Below the pieces are notes generated by a model. It had not been told where the DNA came from. It saw nothing but the letters and a program-made list of their open reading frames with translations, and ran no database searches. DNA of 64,000 bases from Mya arenaria (Eukaryota; Mollusca; Bivalvia; Myida; Myidae), in contig NC_069138.1 in assembly GCF_026914265.1 (NCBI RefSeq), positions 33,830,131 to 33,894,130 on the forward strand, read 5' to 3'. This document shows positions 54,223 to 64,000 of this stretch, in pieces. The first letter of the stretch is position 1, and each line of letters starts with the position of its first letter. A program made the translations under genes and the position numbers.

Positions 54223-56500
54223 TGATTTATTTCATCGATCACCTCCCATGAGCAAAATGATAAAACTATAATACAAGAATGGATTAATGGCGGCCATTTT
54301 TGTCGACTATTGACATTACTGACCCACTTTAGAAAAATATTGGGTCACCATGTGACTTCTCTTATCCAATGAAAAGGTCAGAAACTAGTGGGATGTTAAT
54401 TAATTATGTGTATCTTACTATGAAGTGTAGCTTCATAAGGCAGGCAACAGTAGTTTTCGATTCGGCAAAGCGCAGCGTAGGGGTCGAACTCGGCAAGAAA
54501 CGCCGCGTGGAGTTGCAGTCAACCTGAACTTAGAAAGTCACGTGTTCAACTTTCCCCAGACTACGGTTTTAAAGAAATGCTAAAAATAAATGCATTTCAT
54601 CAATGCAGAGGCTGTTCTGAAAATAAAAGTAATCAATTACATACAAAATTCCAGTTTTCAAAGCATTAAAGCCCGGTCAACCAAATTACTTCGGAATCAT
54701 AACATCAGCACGCCTGAAAATTGTTAAGTAGCCAACGGCGATTCAAAATATGTATGTTAGTAGAAAAGTTATCTATCGAAAAACTAGTCAAATTTCACAA
54801 GTTTTAAACTCACCATTTAGTAAATAACATAACAGAGCCGCATATTCGAATTTGTAGATGTGCCCTACACAGTTTCGAATAAAACCAGCCAATGTGAACA
54901 ATTTTATCAAAAAAGTAGCCAATCAACTGAAAAATTAGTAATATTAAATTTGTTAAAAAGTTATAGTTTGCCCTTCGCTGTATTGCAATTCAAATTAGAA
55001 AACTGTTTCTCATGGAATGCCCAGACGCCTTGATATAAAGAAGTCCGTTATTTTACGGTATGCGGTGTACGTGATAAAGCTCAGTTACAGTTACAGCTCA
55101 AGAACATTGCGTCAAATAAGGTGTCAGCAAATTTGCTTTATTTCTTATTTATGACAAACGGCAGTTTTTGCTAGACTTTGTGGAGAGGTAGAATAATACA
55201 AAATGTGAATTATTAATATGGCAAAATGCTAATATTACCTTATAACAATATTAAGTTGCTACATTAGCTATGACATTTCAATAATTTAAAACTATGAAAT
55301 ATATTGAAATCAGAGTTCATTGTGATAAAGTCAATCAAACAAACAAAGCATATAATGTGTGTACAGATGAAAAATATCTTATCAATATTAATGGAATATT
55401 TCACAATAACGGCCGTCTAGACATCAGTCTGCAGAATTTAAAAAAGTACTTGTGATATGTTACATAAAAATAATATAAAAGGCCAATTCGCAGTTTGATA
55501 TTTTATTATAATAAAGCCGTTTAAATAGCGACATTTCTATGGCTACACCTTCTTCTTTAGACTTTCTCAACTTTAGGTGATGCTACAACTGTGCTTATCA
55601 TATTATTACTAGATATTTCAACCTTGAAGAAAATAGTATTCAGAGAAATCTTTTAAAGAAAGGTCCTTAAAACCGAACATAATTTTTGACACTTGCGGTA
55701 TGTATTCAATATTCGTCTAACCTGGATCTAAACGGACGACGTAGTATAAATAACGGACCAATCCAATGAAGATATTAATAATGTATGACCATAACATTAA
55801 CTTAAGTTTCATATTGAATACATACCAACCCCTGTATAGACGAATTAACAGATTTTTTAAAGAATATTGCACTAGCTCGTGTAAAAGGGTGTTCTATTGA
55901 ATGCCTTGTTTCTCTGCCTAAAGGAAATATCATTTTTGATAGAAAGAAATATATATGAATTGTTTTTTTAATAATAATCCGCTGGCTTTCCCTACTGATG
56001 TCGAGTTCTTGAACATTTGTAGACATTTTAAAATAATACTTTTATAATCTTGAACAGTCATAGAACACTTCAAACCAGTTCTACAAAAGTTCTGAAAATC
56101 TTCCGAAGTGGAGTTTTGTAACATTTGTAAAACTCTTCAAAATTTAAAGATGATACTTTTTCACTTAGTCAATTTAATTAAGTTAATTAAGTTTCCATTC
56201 TAAACTATTCAATGAGAAATTAAAACACAAGAACCATGTTTTCACAAATGTTATCAATAATATTTATTATGTTCTGTGTATTTAAGTGTGTGTTCTGTAA
56301 CCTTTCAATATATAAAGTTATGTAAATTTGTTGTTTGCTCATGGTTTTGAACGTGATTTGAGGCAGATAAACTATATATTTTTTATTGTTTTAACACTTG
56401 TACATATCATGTGAAAAGTATGTATTTGTTCTTTTTACTGAAGTTTCTGCTTTGTATTTTGAGTTGTATTTTTGGTGGCTCTGCTAAATTCAAGTTGAAA
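54223..56500. other. AT-rich intergenic DNA, nothing recognised
   Basis: 2.3 kb with only short frames and no recognised repeat family. TTCAATA with neighbouring bases at 55700-55710 and TATTGAATACATACC at 55812-55826 form a small inverted match. Confidence 0.4.
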
Positions 56501-56519
56501 ATAGCAAGTTTGTATTAGA

Positions 56520-56825
56520 TTCAGGCCCCCATTCGTCCGGGTTTAATTCTTATTTTAATATAGGAGGAAAAAAGTAATAAAAGTTGCCCAAAATGCACCA
56601 TATCGGACAATATATTGTTAAAATTTTCTTGGGGAAATACTCCCAAACCCCCCTGCCAACACTTTAAATAAAAAAAATGCTTCTGATGGAGGGGCGTAAG
56701 TTAATAGGTAATGCCCCCTAAGTTATGTCCCCTCTAACTTTGAATCCCGGGTCCGCCCTGACTCTCGAAGGTTTATAGGAAGTGTTGAGGTGGGGTGGGG
56801 GGGGGGGGCAAGTTTGATCGTGCAT
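56520..56825. repeat. Probable interspersed repeat
   Basis: GGCCCCCATTCGTCCGGG, AAAATGCACCATATCGGACA, CTTAGGGGGCATTACC (complement) and TTTGAATCCCGGGTCCGCCC resemble a repeat seen in bivalve genomes. Ends are not clear. A G-run (56800-56810) follows. Confidence 0.35.
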
Positions 56826-57156
56826 CTTTGATATCAATAGTTGTTATAAATAAAAGTAGATAACTTTTTACTACATTTTCTTTTGCATAGAATACATAAA
56901 AGGGCTACAATTCTTAACAGCCCGAATTAAAATCAGGTTTCGTCTCATTGCAACGTAAACCTATAATGTTACTCATGAACAAATATTGATACATTAATAA
57001 AGATGTTCCTACATGGCAACTATAAAACATAAAATATATGTTAAATCTCAAAATTTAAAAAGTCTTTCTTAGTTGGTATTAGCAATAAGGCCTTAAAGCT
57101 GAAACGTCAATAAAGGGTTAAAAGGGATTTTATATTCCCTGAGGAATAATTGCTTC

Positions 57157-57296
57157 AGAAATATTACACACCACTGAGGGTCATGTGGCATTATAAGGAC
57201 CGGCCAGTCAGCCCCCGAATGTGTATATAGAACGAGGGGGGTGACTGGTCGGTCCTTATAATGCCATATGGCCCGAAGTTGTGTTTTATATTTCTT
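57157..57296. mobile_element. Fold-back element, about 140 bp
   Basis: Arms TGGCATTATAAGGACCGGCC AGTCAGCCCCC and GGGGGTGACTGGTCGGTCCT TATAATGCCA flank a short loop (GAATGTGTATATAGAACGA). Outer AGAAATATTACACA also pairs with TGTGTTTTATATTTCT. Confidence 0.9.
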
Positions 57297-57912
57297 ATGT
57301 TATACCGGACAGTTTTTCACCACTTAATAACTTTAAAGAGCCTTTGGTGTGTATTATGGAACAAATCTAATGTTATTTGCGAAAAAGTGTCGTTGTGAAA
57401 GTTACAAGCAACACTAACCAGTTTAATGACGTCAGCGGTCCAAATTGAATGACGTTAGCGGTCCATATTATTTTGGCGAGGTCCGGACCGGCCTAAACAT
57501 TATATAGACCGCTGACATAATAAAAACTGGATTTTTTCTTAAAATACATTGATATACCGACCGATCAACTTTATATTCACAAAGAAGGGACTCATTTATG
57601 CAAGGTATAATATAGTGTGGTAACAACCATGCAGTTTGAATTGCATGCCAAGAAATACCAGCCATTTTTTCCAGTTTTCAGTTCTACACGAGAGTCAACT
57701 TCAGCTACACATTAACCCCTAATTGACCGAGAATCTAATGTCAAATTCTCATGTTATCGTGCCTAGGGAATTGCTGTGGTTTGGGTCAAGATTTGGAAGA
57801 ATGTATTTAATTTAGCCAAGAAAGATATTAAGAAGAATTAAGTGTTATACATAATTATTGACAAGTTAAAATTAATATAAACTTATACATGAACTATCTT
57901 GTTGGTCTTTAA
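57297..57912. other. Intergenic DNA, nothing recognised
   Basis: A local repeat of 'GACGT(C/T)AGCGGTCCA' occurs at about 57427-57470; otherwise nothing. Confidence 0.4.
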
Positions 57913-58250
57913 TAACAGCTGCACTCTCACAGTTATACCATTTCTAGAACTTTTTTATTTTTTGTCTTGGAAAATTTTGGCGTAAATGTCTGCAAACTAA
58001 TGATAAAAGATTGCTGACAAAAGATCAAATTTTAGATTTTCATATTCCCGTTCGAAAATTAATTATTAATGGCTTAAACCGTTACTTACATCAACTTTTG
58101 AACTTAGATATAAAAATCTGCGATCTATTTTTGTCAGCAGTCTTATATAACTGGTTTCCATGGATTTTCGCAAAAATTAGCTCGTTCCAAGACAAAACCA
58201 TTTAAAAAGTTGTCAAAACTTTTAATCTGTGAGAGTGCAGCTTTAATGAG
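57913..58250. mobile_element. MITE, copy B
   Basis: Terminal AGCTGCACTCTCACAG and CTGTGAGAGTGCAGCTTTAA inverted repeats. Interior is the inverse of copy A at 29494-29860 (e.g. AAAAATCTGCGATCTA, GTCAGCAGTC). The open frame 58011-58205 lies wholly inside and is not a gene. Confidence 0.87.
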
Positions 58251-58529
58251 TAACATTTAAATGTTTAAACATGCTGCAGCTGTTAATTAAAATGGTACGC
58301 TTATTACAACCGTTTTATTTGGAATGTAAATGTAACCTGTATTGCCTTAATATGAATCTAGTTGTATTTATCAATCTAATGTATTTAGGGGTTTTACTTA
58401 GCGTATAGATATTAATTTTACAATGGAAGCTTGATTGATTTCGCATTTTATAAAAGATACGAAAACTCTTAATTATTCATTTTTAAAGCTTTGCCGTCGA
58501 TCACTGTATTTTTTTTATAAAACTCTTTT

Positions 58530-58693
58530 GTACTGTCGAACCCCGTTGGCTCGAACTCATACGGACCGGCAAAAGTACCTCGAGCCTCGGAAAATTCGAG
58601 CCAAGCGGGAATGGTTACCTTCAGTATAATGAAACATTTTCGGGCCAACGAGGAATTCGGGCCAAACGAGTTAGACTCAACGGGGTTCTACTA
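58530..58693. mobile_element. MITE with CCCCGTTGGCTCGAA-type ends
   Basis: Left end TACTGTCGAACCCCGTTGGC TCGAACTC; right end AACGAGTTAGACTCAACGGG GTTCTACTA. A short palindromic element of a type common in molluscs, about 164 bp. Confidence 0.75.
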
Positions 58694-59090
58694 TATACGT
58701 ATACGCCATGGAAAATACAATCGAAACTTGAAAATATATCATATTGGTGAAATTGAACTTCGAATGTCAAATCAACTTCAATTGTGTTCACATGATTATG
58801 AACATATTCTAGGGCACTGTGAATTCATTTTCGTATAACAGATGCATCTTGCATTTTCTTCATACCTTGGTCGGTGTAAGAACATATTTTGGCTGACATT
58901 AAATCAACATCCTTGAGTGACTCGTTTTCTGTATTATATTGCCCCCCTCCCCGCAACCTCTAAAATAATAAATGACTTCTCACGATCGTGTTTGTAAAAA
59001 AGTATATAACCCCGAACAGAACCGACTATGTTCTATTGAAGTTTAAATGGATATATTAGGTGAGCATGTTTGGTCATTAGGTGTGTGCGT
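58694..59090. other. Intergenic DNA, nothing recognised
   Basis: No supported gene or repeat. Confidence 0.4.
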
Positions 59091-59300
59091 TTCAAATCTT
59101 AGTAATACAGCTGGTAATGCTTACGTTTTTGCTGTCCATACTACCACTACTGTTTCTGCTATTGCCACTGTCATCAACACCGCAAAAACACCAGCGACGC
59201 CACCACTACCGCAACCATCACCACCACCGATATTGTGATGACTTAGCTTCCCATAAAACAACTGACGCTGCTGTTGATACTGTTGTTGTTGCCACTTCTA
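59091..59300. repeat. Trinucleotide-rich low-complexity tract
   Basis: ACC/CAC/GCT-rich (ACTACCACTACTG, CCACCACTACCGCAACC). Produces unrelated long frames in two registers (Thr/Ala-rich and Leu/His-rich), so it is not treated as coding. Confidence 0.6.
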
Positions 59301-59584
59301 CAGCTTCAGCTATGACTCCAACTACTAACTATCCAATGACTATTTGTTTTGCTGTTAATCTCGCAATTACCAACTATAAGAAGTTGTGGATGAAGGGACT
59401 ACGTTTTTGTATCATTTATTTACTTAAAATGATGAAGGCACAAAATAAAAACAACCTTTTTTTCGCAGATTTTCGACATCCACCGAAAAATAACCTCCCC
59501 GGTATCATTTTAATTCGTGCAAATGAGTCAAAATATTAGTTTTAATATATTATATTTTGAAAATCATTATATCAATTGCTCATG

Positions 59585-59760
59585 ATGGCACGATTTAACG
59601 CGGAAGTGTGATCTTGTTTAGTGGTGGAAATCGGAGAACGAGTGATGAACCAAATGTCCGGCCCTACACCAAAACTCACATGCGCCCACGCCGGTAATCG
59701 AACGTGGGGTCGTCTTGGTGAGAAGCGAGCGCGCTTACCAGTGCGCTAACCGGACAACCA
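59585..59760 (-). mobile_element. tRNA-derived SINE
   Basis: On the - strand it starts GGTTGTCCGGTTAGCGCACT GGTAAGCGCGCTCGC: a good A-box. CACGTTCGATTACC at 59693-59706 is a B-box, with a Ser/Leu-like tRNA layout. The head is followed by a unique body and no CCA. It is not a functional tRNA because the acceptor stem does not close. Confidence 0.7.
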
Positions 59761-59989
59761 CCCGGTAGTCGATAAAGTGTGACCCATGGGCCCTTTTTAA
59801 AAGAATAATGACTGACTCATAGGTCTATTTGGGGTTAAATACATCCTTACGCAGGCCAAACCCTAATAGTTTCTTTTACAACAATACAGTAATGAAGTTG
59901 ATAAATTAATCGACACAATCTAAGCTGAAGGTGCTATTTTATTACATTGAGAAGGTTGTGGAGTTAAAGTATAAAGTAAGATATATCTG

Positions 59990-60302
59990 ACAGGGGCGTA
60001 GCTAGGATCTAAAAAGCTTGCAGGCCCGATTATTCTATGTGAGTTTGTGGAATTTTATATGCATATAACACACACTCAATTATACATTACAATTGCAATG
60101 ATTACAATTAAACCCAGAAAAACACCCTGCACGTAGTAAGAAAAAAATAAGAGCACCAAAATTGATTTCGTTAAAATAAAGCAGACTTTTGAGTTGTTCA
60201 AAGTGTTTGAGTAGTTTTGCTGCATTTTTGAGTTATTCAAATTTTCCAAAAAAAGTTGTAGGCCCGGGCCTACAAGGCCTATATGTAGCTACGCAACTGT
60301 CT
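59990..60302. mobile_element. MITE with GGGGCGTAGCTA-type ends
   Basis: Left end CAGGGGCGTAGCTAGGATCT, right end ATGTAGCTACGCAACTGT. Subterminal GCAGGCCCGA pairs with AGGCCCGGGCC. About 310 bp, no coding potential. Confidence 0.75.
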
Positions 60303-61115
60303 GTACTTGATGTTTTCAATTTTTAAACATAACTCAAATGCTTGGTTTAGAGAGTTATACTCCGTTGTCAAGGAGATTACATCAAAGTTTTAGCATTAGT
60401 TAATCAAGTTCAGAAGATCATGTCTATAATCAGTAATAAACTATTATTGAAATGTTTGTGTTATGTTTGACAAGTATCGAAATATAAAAATTGAGATGAA
60501 GCGTAAAACCTCAGAATTATGCACTACTCCAAAAACTGACCAGATACATTGCTCTCATGCAATTCATTTTGGGCGTAATGGCCATTAAATTTCGATGATT
60601 TCGCTAATAGCAGATAACTGATAATAGCTGCCTAGAGAATCACAAAAGCATTGACTGGAAAATCCTGCATATTGCCTGGTATATGCAGGCATAGCACCTG
60701 AAAACAAGGGTTTCCTTCTTAATCGAAAATTGGATAGGATTTCTTGGCATGAAACCCATTTCAAACAATAGTTGACAACGACTGAATACCAACTGCATGC
60801 AGACACCAGATATTGAAGAGTTCAAAACTAACGTATTGAATTAAAGTAAACAATGCTTCAACAAAATACGAACTGCATAATTTATTCATTGATTCTCAAA
60901 TCATATGAAGCTCCAATAGTTTGAATACATAATGATATATTAGTGCGGAATCCATATCAACGGTAGCCAAGGCTATAACGAACCGCCTTAATTGCTGAGG
61001 CGGGGTGGCGCTCTCAGTTAGGGGCAAGTTGTTCAACGAAATTGTTCGAAATTTGTAAAGGCGTCTTTAATCTTCTGTTTTCGCGATCTTCGTTGACATT
61101 GAGCTGCTCTTCGAA
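60303..61115. other. Upstream DNA of the PAN-like gene, nothing else recognised
   Basis: Becomes GC-richer from about 60950 (AACCGCCTTAATTGCTGAGG, CGGGGTGGCG). This may be promoter or 5' UTR of the next gene. Confidence 0.4.
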
Positions 61116-61427
61116 ATGGACGTTATCATGATGTGTCTTTCGCTGCTACAGCTTCTTGCCTTTCCAATGGGTACCCTTTCATTTTCCGAAGTCTACAAGA
61201 AATATAGTGGAAGTGCAGCCATGACGGGCAATTCTTTGAATTTGACAACCGCACCATCGGTCATCCAATGTCTGAGGCTGTGTAACGGCTATGAGCACAT
61301 GTCCATCAAAGTGTGTGACGCGGCTCGATACAACGAGGGTACCGGCAATTGTGAACTGATGACACGCAAGAGCACGGGAGGTGTGCAATGGAAGTTCGAC
61401 GACCAATGGAAGGTCTTCGTAAGCAAG
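61116..61427 (+). CDS. First exon of a secreted PAN/apple-like protein (partial)
   Basis: ATG then VIMMCLSLLQLLAFPMGT, a signal peptide. Residues about 22-101 look like a PAN/apple domain: QCLRLC, KVCDAARYN, NCELM, then W-K-F-D-D-Q-W-K-V-F. Two phase-0 donors are possible: TTC|GTAAGC (exon end 61418, preferred by consensus) and AAG|GTTTGT (61427). No further exon was found in the window, so the gene either continues past the LINE or is broken by it. Base composition is richer in GC than its surroundings, as expected for an exon. PAN domains bind proteins or sugars; function here is unknown. Confidence 0.65.
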
Positions 61428-61499
61428 GTTTGTCAATGTTTCTGTATGTGCGTGTGGTATATTTCAGTAGATAAATAAACGTGAACACTTTATTAAAGT

Positions 61500-61830
61500 A
61501 GGAGTAGTGAGAATGATTGTATTAAGGGCGTTGATAATGAATATTTTCAAATATTCATATCGAAAGATACCTAACGTCTTGGGTCACCTAGAGATATTTT
61601 ACAAACTGTTTAAACAAACCAATTATCCTCTGAAACTATCTATATGCGATGTTATTTAAGGACTGTCATTGCGTCACGAGTTTTCACTTTATCCCTATCA
61701 AGGTTTAATATCTACGCTCTTATAGCTTGTATGTTTTGGAGTGCATACGTTTTGATGTTGACGTACAATCATTTATTACCTAAAAACTTACTTATTTTAC
61801 AAGGATTGGGAAAACATTTATATTTATATT
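61500..61830. other. Intronic or intergenic DNA, nothing recognised
   Basis: AT-rich; one 62-codon frame (61644-61832) without support. Confidence 0.4.
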
Positions 61831-61879
61831 AACTTATGTCAAGCCGCTCTCATCATTGTAGTAGCAGCAGTAGCAGAAT

Positions 61880-61886
61880 AGCAGAG

Positions 61887-61957
<71 letters not shown>

Positions 61958-61991
61958 GGTGGTGGTGGTGGTGGTGGTGGTGGTGGTGGTG

Positions 61992-62027
<36 letters not shown>

Positions 62028-62365
62028 GAAGTAGTGGTAGACGTAGTACTGGTAGTGGACGTAGTACTGGTAGTGGACGTAGTACTGGTAGTGGATGTAG
62101 TACTGGTAGTGGACGTAGTACTGGTAGTGGACGTAGTACTGGTAGTGGACGTAGTACTGGTAGTGGACGTAGTACTGGTAGTGGACGTAGTACTGGTAGT
62201 GGATGTAGTACTGGTAGTGGATGTAGTACTGGTAGTGGACGTAGTACTGGTAGTGGTAGTGGAAGCGGTAGCGGTGGTTATGCTGGCAGTGGCAGTGACT
62301 GCGGCAGCAGCAGCAGCAGCAGCAGTAGCAGTAGCAGTAGTAGCAGTTGCAGTAGTAGTAATCTT
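61880..62365. repeat. Compound microsatellite and 18-bp minisatellite
   Basis: (GTA)n then (GTG)n then (GTA)n at 61888-62035; about 12 copies of GTAGTACTGGTAGTGGAC (18 bp) at 62040-62258; then (GCA)n and (GTA)n. The poly-Val frame on the + strand and the poly-Thr frame on the - strand are both artefacts of this tract. Confidence 0.95.
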
Positions 62366-62395
62366 ATTATATATATATATTTGATATGAACTCAT

Positions 62396-62890
62396 AATTA
62401 TTGAGAGAAAAAAATGACACCAATGAAAGGCTTTACAAATATGCGCGTTATATAGCGACTGTATTACGTATTAAGCGCTGTTATTAATAAAGTATGCATT
62501 GGTGATATTAACATATTATTGCATTCGCGGTAATTCAGTACGCACTTTATCACTCAGGATTATAAATGTTATAACACGAGTTTAATAAATGTCGAATTAA
62601 ATGTCCACTTATATGTTATCCTCTATTGGTTGTATTAATTTCCAAATTAATCTGAATTGCATTGAGTAATACTTTGACAGCTAAGGTTAGAGAAATGTTC
62701 GAAATCAAATATCTTTAATATGATGAAATACGAAACGAATTTCTACATTTATTGGAAAAACTGTAAGCAAAGAAATATATAAGTACTGGGGTTCGAACTC
62801 ATGTCTGGTAAAATGACAAACTACCGCCCAAGTTCTCGTTCCTGTGCTATAATTATTACTCTATAATATCTTCACATACCGATTAGGATG
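62396..62890. other. AT-rich DNA with possible element remnants
   Basis: ATAACACGAGTTTAATAAA (62571-62589) matches part of the fold-back end at 52258-52275. GGGGTTCGAACTC at 62789-62801 is B-box-like on the + strand complement, but no convincing A-box is present. Confidence 0.3.
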
Positions 62891-62899
62891 TCACCTTCA

Positions 62900-63125
62900 T
62901 TTATAGGAATGCGAGGTTATCTTTTCAATACCGTTTCAAAACTGATGTTATTCCTTTTTTTTTTGTTGCGCATGCGTGAAACAAGATGGCCGCATATTTT
63001 TTCGAAAATTGAAAAATATTTAATTTTATAGTTTTAACAAGTTAAATAAGTAATAATGTGATCAAAAGTGATAGGATAACATACACGGATTACATGGATT
63101 ACTGGTGTAGTGTTTTTCTATGCCG
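62900..63125 (+). other. Likely 5' UTR of the LINE
   Basis: CATGCGTGAAACAAGATGGC CGC around 62970-62992 followed by an AT-rich leader before the ORF1 start. The 5' boundary is not determined. Confidence 0.35.
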
Positions 63126-64000
63126 ATGCCGAGGAAACGTAAAACGGAAAATAGGACTCCGCCGTCAGAGGACAAAGGATCGAAACGCAAGATGGCCGCC
63201 AAGCCAGGAACCCAGGGTGTGCATCAACCGTCGACCCCCAACCCGACCCCCACCCAGCCTGTCATTGTGTCGACACCGGTAAATCAAATGAATCCACAAT
63301 ATTTTAGTCAACAACCACCTTACTTCATGAATATGGGCATCTCTCCAATCCTTACACAGAACGTAGCACCTGATTATGTACAAACTTTATTTCAACGACT
63401 AGATAGTATGGATAATAAGTTGAATCAGTTAGATCATATCAAGTCAAGTGTAACAATCATAACAGATCGGTTGTCCACAATGGAGTACAAAATTGAGGAC
63501 ATTGAAACTAGCCATTCATTTATGAGTGACCAGTACGATGGACTTGTTGCAAATACAGAACAAAACGCTAGTGACATTGGATTACTGAAATCGGAACTAA
63601 ATTCATTAAAATCGGAAAATGTTAAACTGAAGTCTCTCGTTAGCAATGCAAACGAAAGTGTGATCGACCTAAAGTGCCGCTCTATGAGGGACAACTACCT
63701 GCTTTGGGGCATTCCTGAGGGCCCAGGAGACATAGCGTTTGGTACCAGCGCTCCTGATGCCCCCTCTAACACGCCATTCTACGCAGCTTCCGGTGACGCG
63801 CCGTCCGTACCCGTCGGCGCCACTGCGTTTCAGCCGCGTGAAAGGCCACGAGATCGTAGCGATCCGTTTAATGAAAACTGCGAGTCAAAGGTTCTGGACT
63901 TTTGTCGTAAAATTCTATACATTGGCAACCCAGAAGATGTTATTAAAATCAGCAGAGCACACAGAGTCGGCGATTACACTACGGGTAAAACCCGTCCGAT
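63126..64000 (+). mobile_element. LINE ORF1 (L1/Tx1-like), cut by the window end
   Basis: Open from ATG MPRKRKTENRTPPSEDKGSK to the last base, 291 codons without a stop. Order: basic and Pro/Gln-rich start; heptad coiled coil about residues 85-180 (LFQRLDSMDNKLNQLD, LKSELNSLKSENVKLKSLV); then an RRM-like domain with CRSMRDNYLLWGIPE, interrupted by a Pro/Ala/Ser-rich insert, then SRAHRVGD and TRPI, as in L1-clade ORF1 proteins. It acts as an RNA-binding chaperone in the retrotransposon particle. ORF2 (reverse transcriptase) would lie beyond the window. The frame is intact so far, so the copy may be young. Confidence 0.85.

Noticed and set aside
59081-59539. 152-codon frame
   Set aside because: Low-complexity trinucleotide tract; overlapping frame equally open, no signal or domain.
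59585-59760. Functional tRNA gene
   Set aside because: A and B boxes are good but the acceptor stem does not close; it is the head of a SINE.
61836-62395. 182-codon poly-Val and 180-codon poly-Thr/Ser frames
   Set aside because: Opposite readings of the same trinucleotide and 18-bp repeats.
62785-62850. tRNA or tRNA-derived SINE
   Set aside because: A B-box-like GTTCGAAC is visible but no paired stems or A-box could be drawn.

Overview
The window is animal nuclear DNA: AT-rich, with GT-AG introns, many minisatellites, MITEs, SINE-like pieces and a LINE. Secreted ShKT, TSP1, SRCR and LU modules together with repeats that look like those of bivalves suggest a bivalve mollusc. The organism is an inference. 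No prokaryotic or viral gene set is present.

Layout. (1) 2.66-7.23 kb, + strand: a complete four-exon gene for a 214-residue secreted cysteine-rich protein of unknown family. A satellite and the exon 3 region of this gene (about 4.37-6.24 kb) are duplicated in direct orientation at 11.94-13.92 kb, where only a decayed exon 3 remains. (2) 14.74-47.81 kb: a large imperfect inverted duplication. The left arm (about 14.7-31.05 kb) carries a gene on the - strand and the right arm (about 35.3-47.8 kb) its paralogue on the + strand, head to head. The homology covers exons, several introns, 3' UTRs, upstream DNA with a shared TATA-like box, and a 37-bp satellite beyond each 3' end. A 4.2-kb spacer is filled mainly by a roughly 78-bp minisatellite. 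(3) 48.0-50.8 kb: a 51-bp minisatellite that keeps a 915-codon frame open on the - strand. (4) 51.4-53.65 kb: a 36-bp minisatellite split by an insertion. (5) 54-60.3 kb: fold-back elements, MITEs and a tRNA-derived SINE. (6) 61.1 kb: first exon of a secreted PAN/apple-like gene. (7) 63.1 kb to the window end: LINE ORF1, cut by the edge.

The main result is the paralogue pair. The right gene reconstructs by eye as 12 in-phase exons, 602 residues: signal peptide, three ShKT, four TSP1, two SRCR. The left gene has the same TSP1x4-SRCRx2 C-terminus, but its N-terminus carries a three-exon LU (Ly6/uPAR-like) domain plus one ShKT. From TSP1-4 onward the proteins are about 83% identical; TSP1-2 and TSP1-3 are about 57% identical. 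This suggests exon shuffling at the N-termini and possible gene conversion at the 3' ends. Both products look secreted. A role in recognition or adhesion is inferred from the domain families only.
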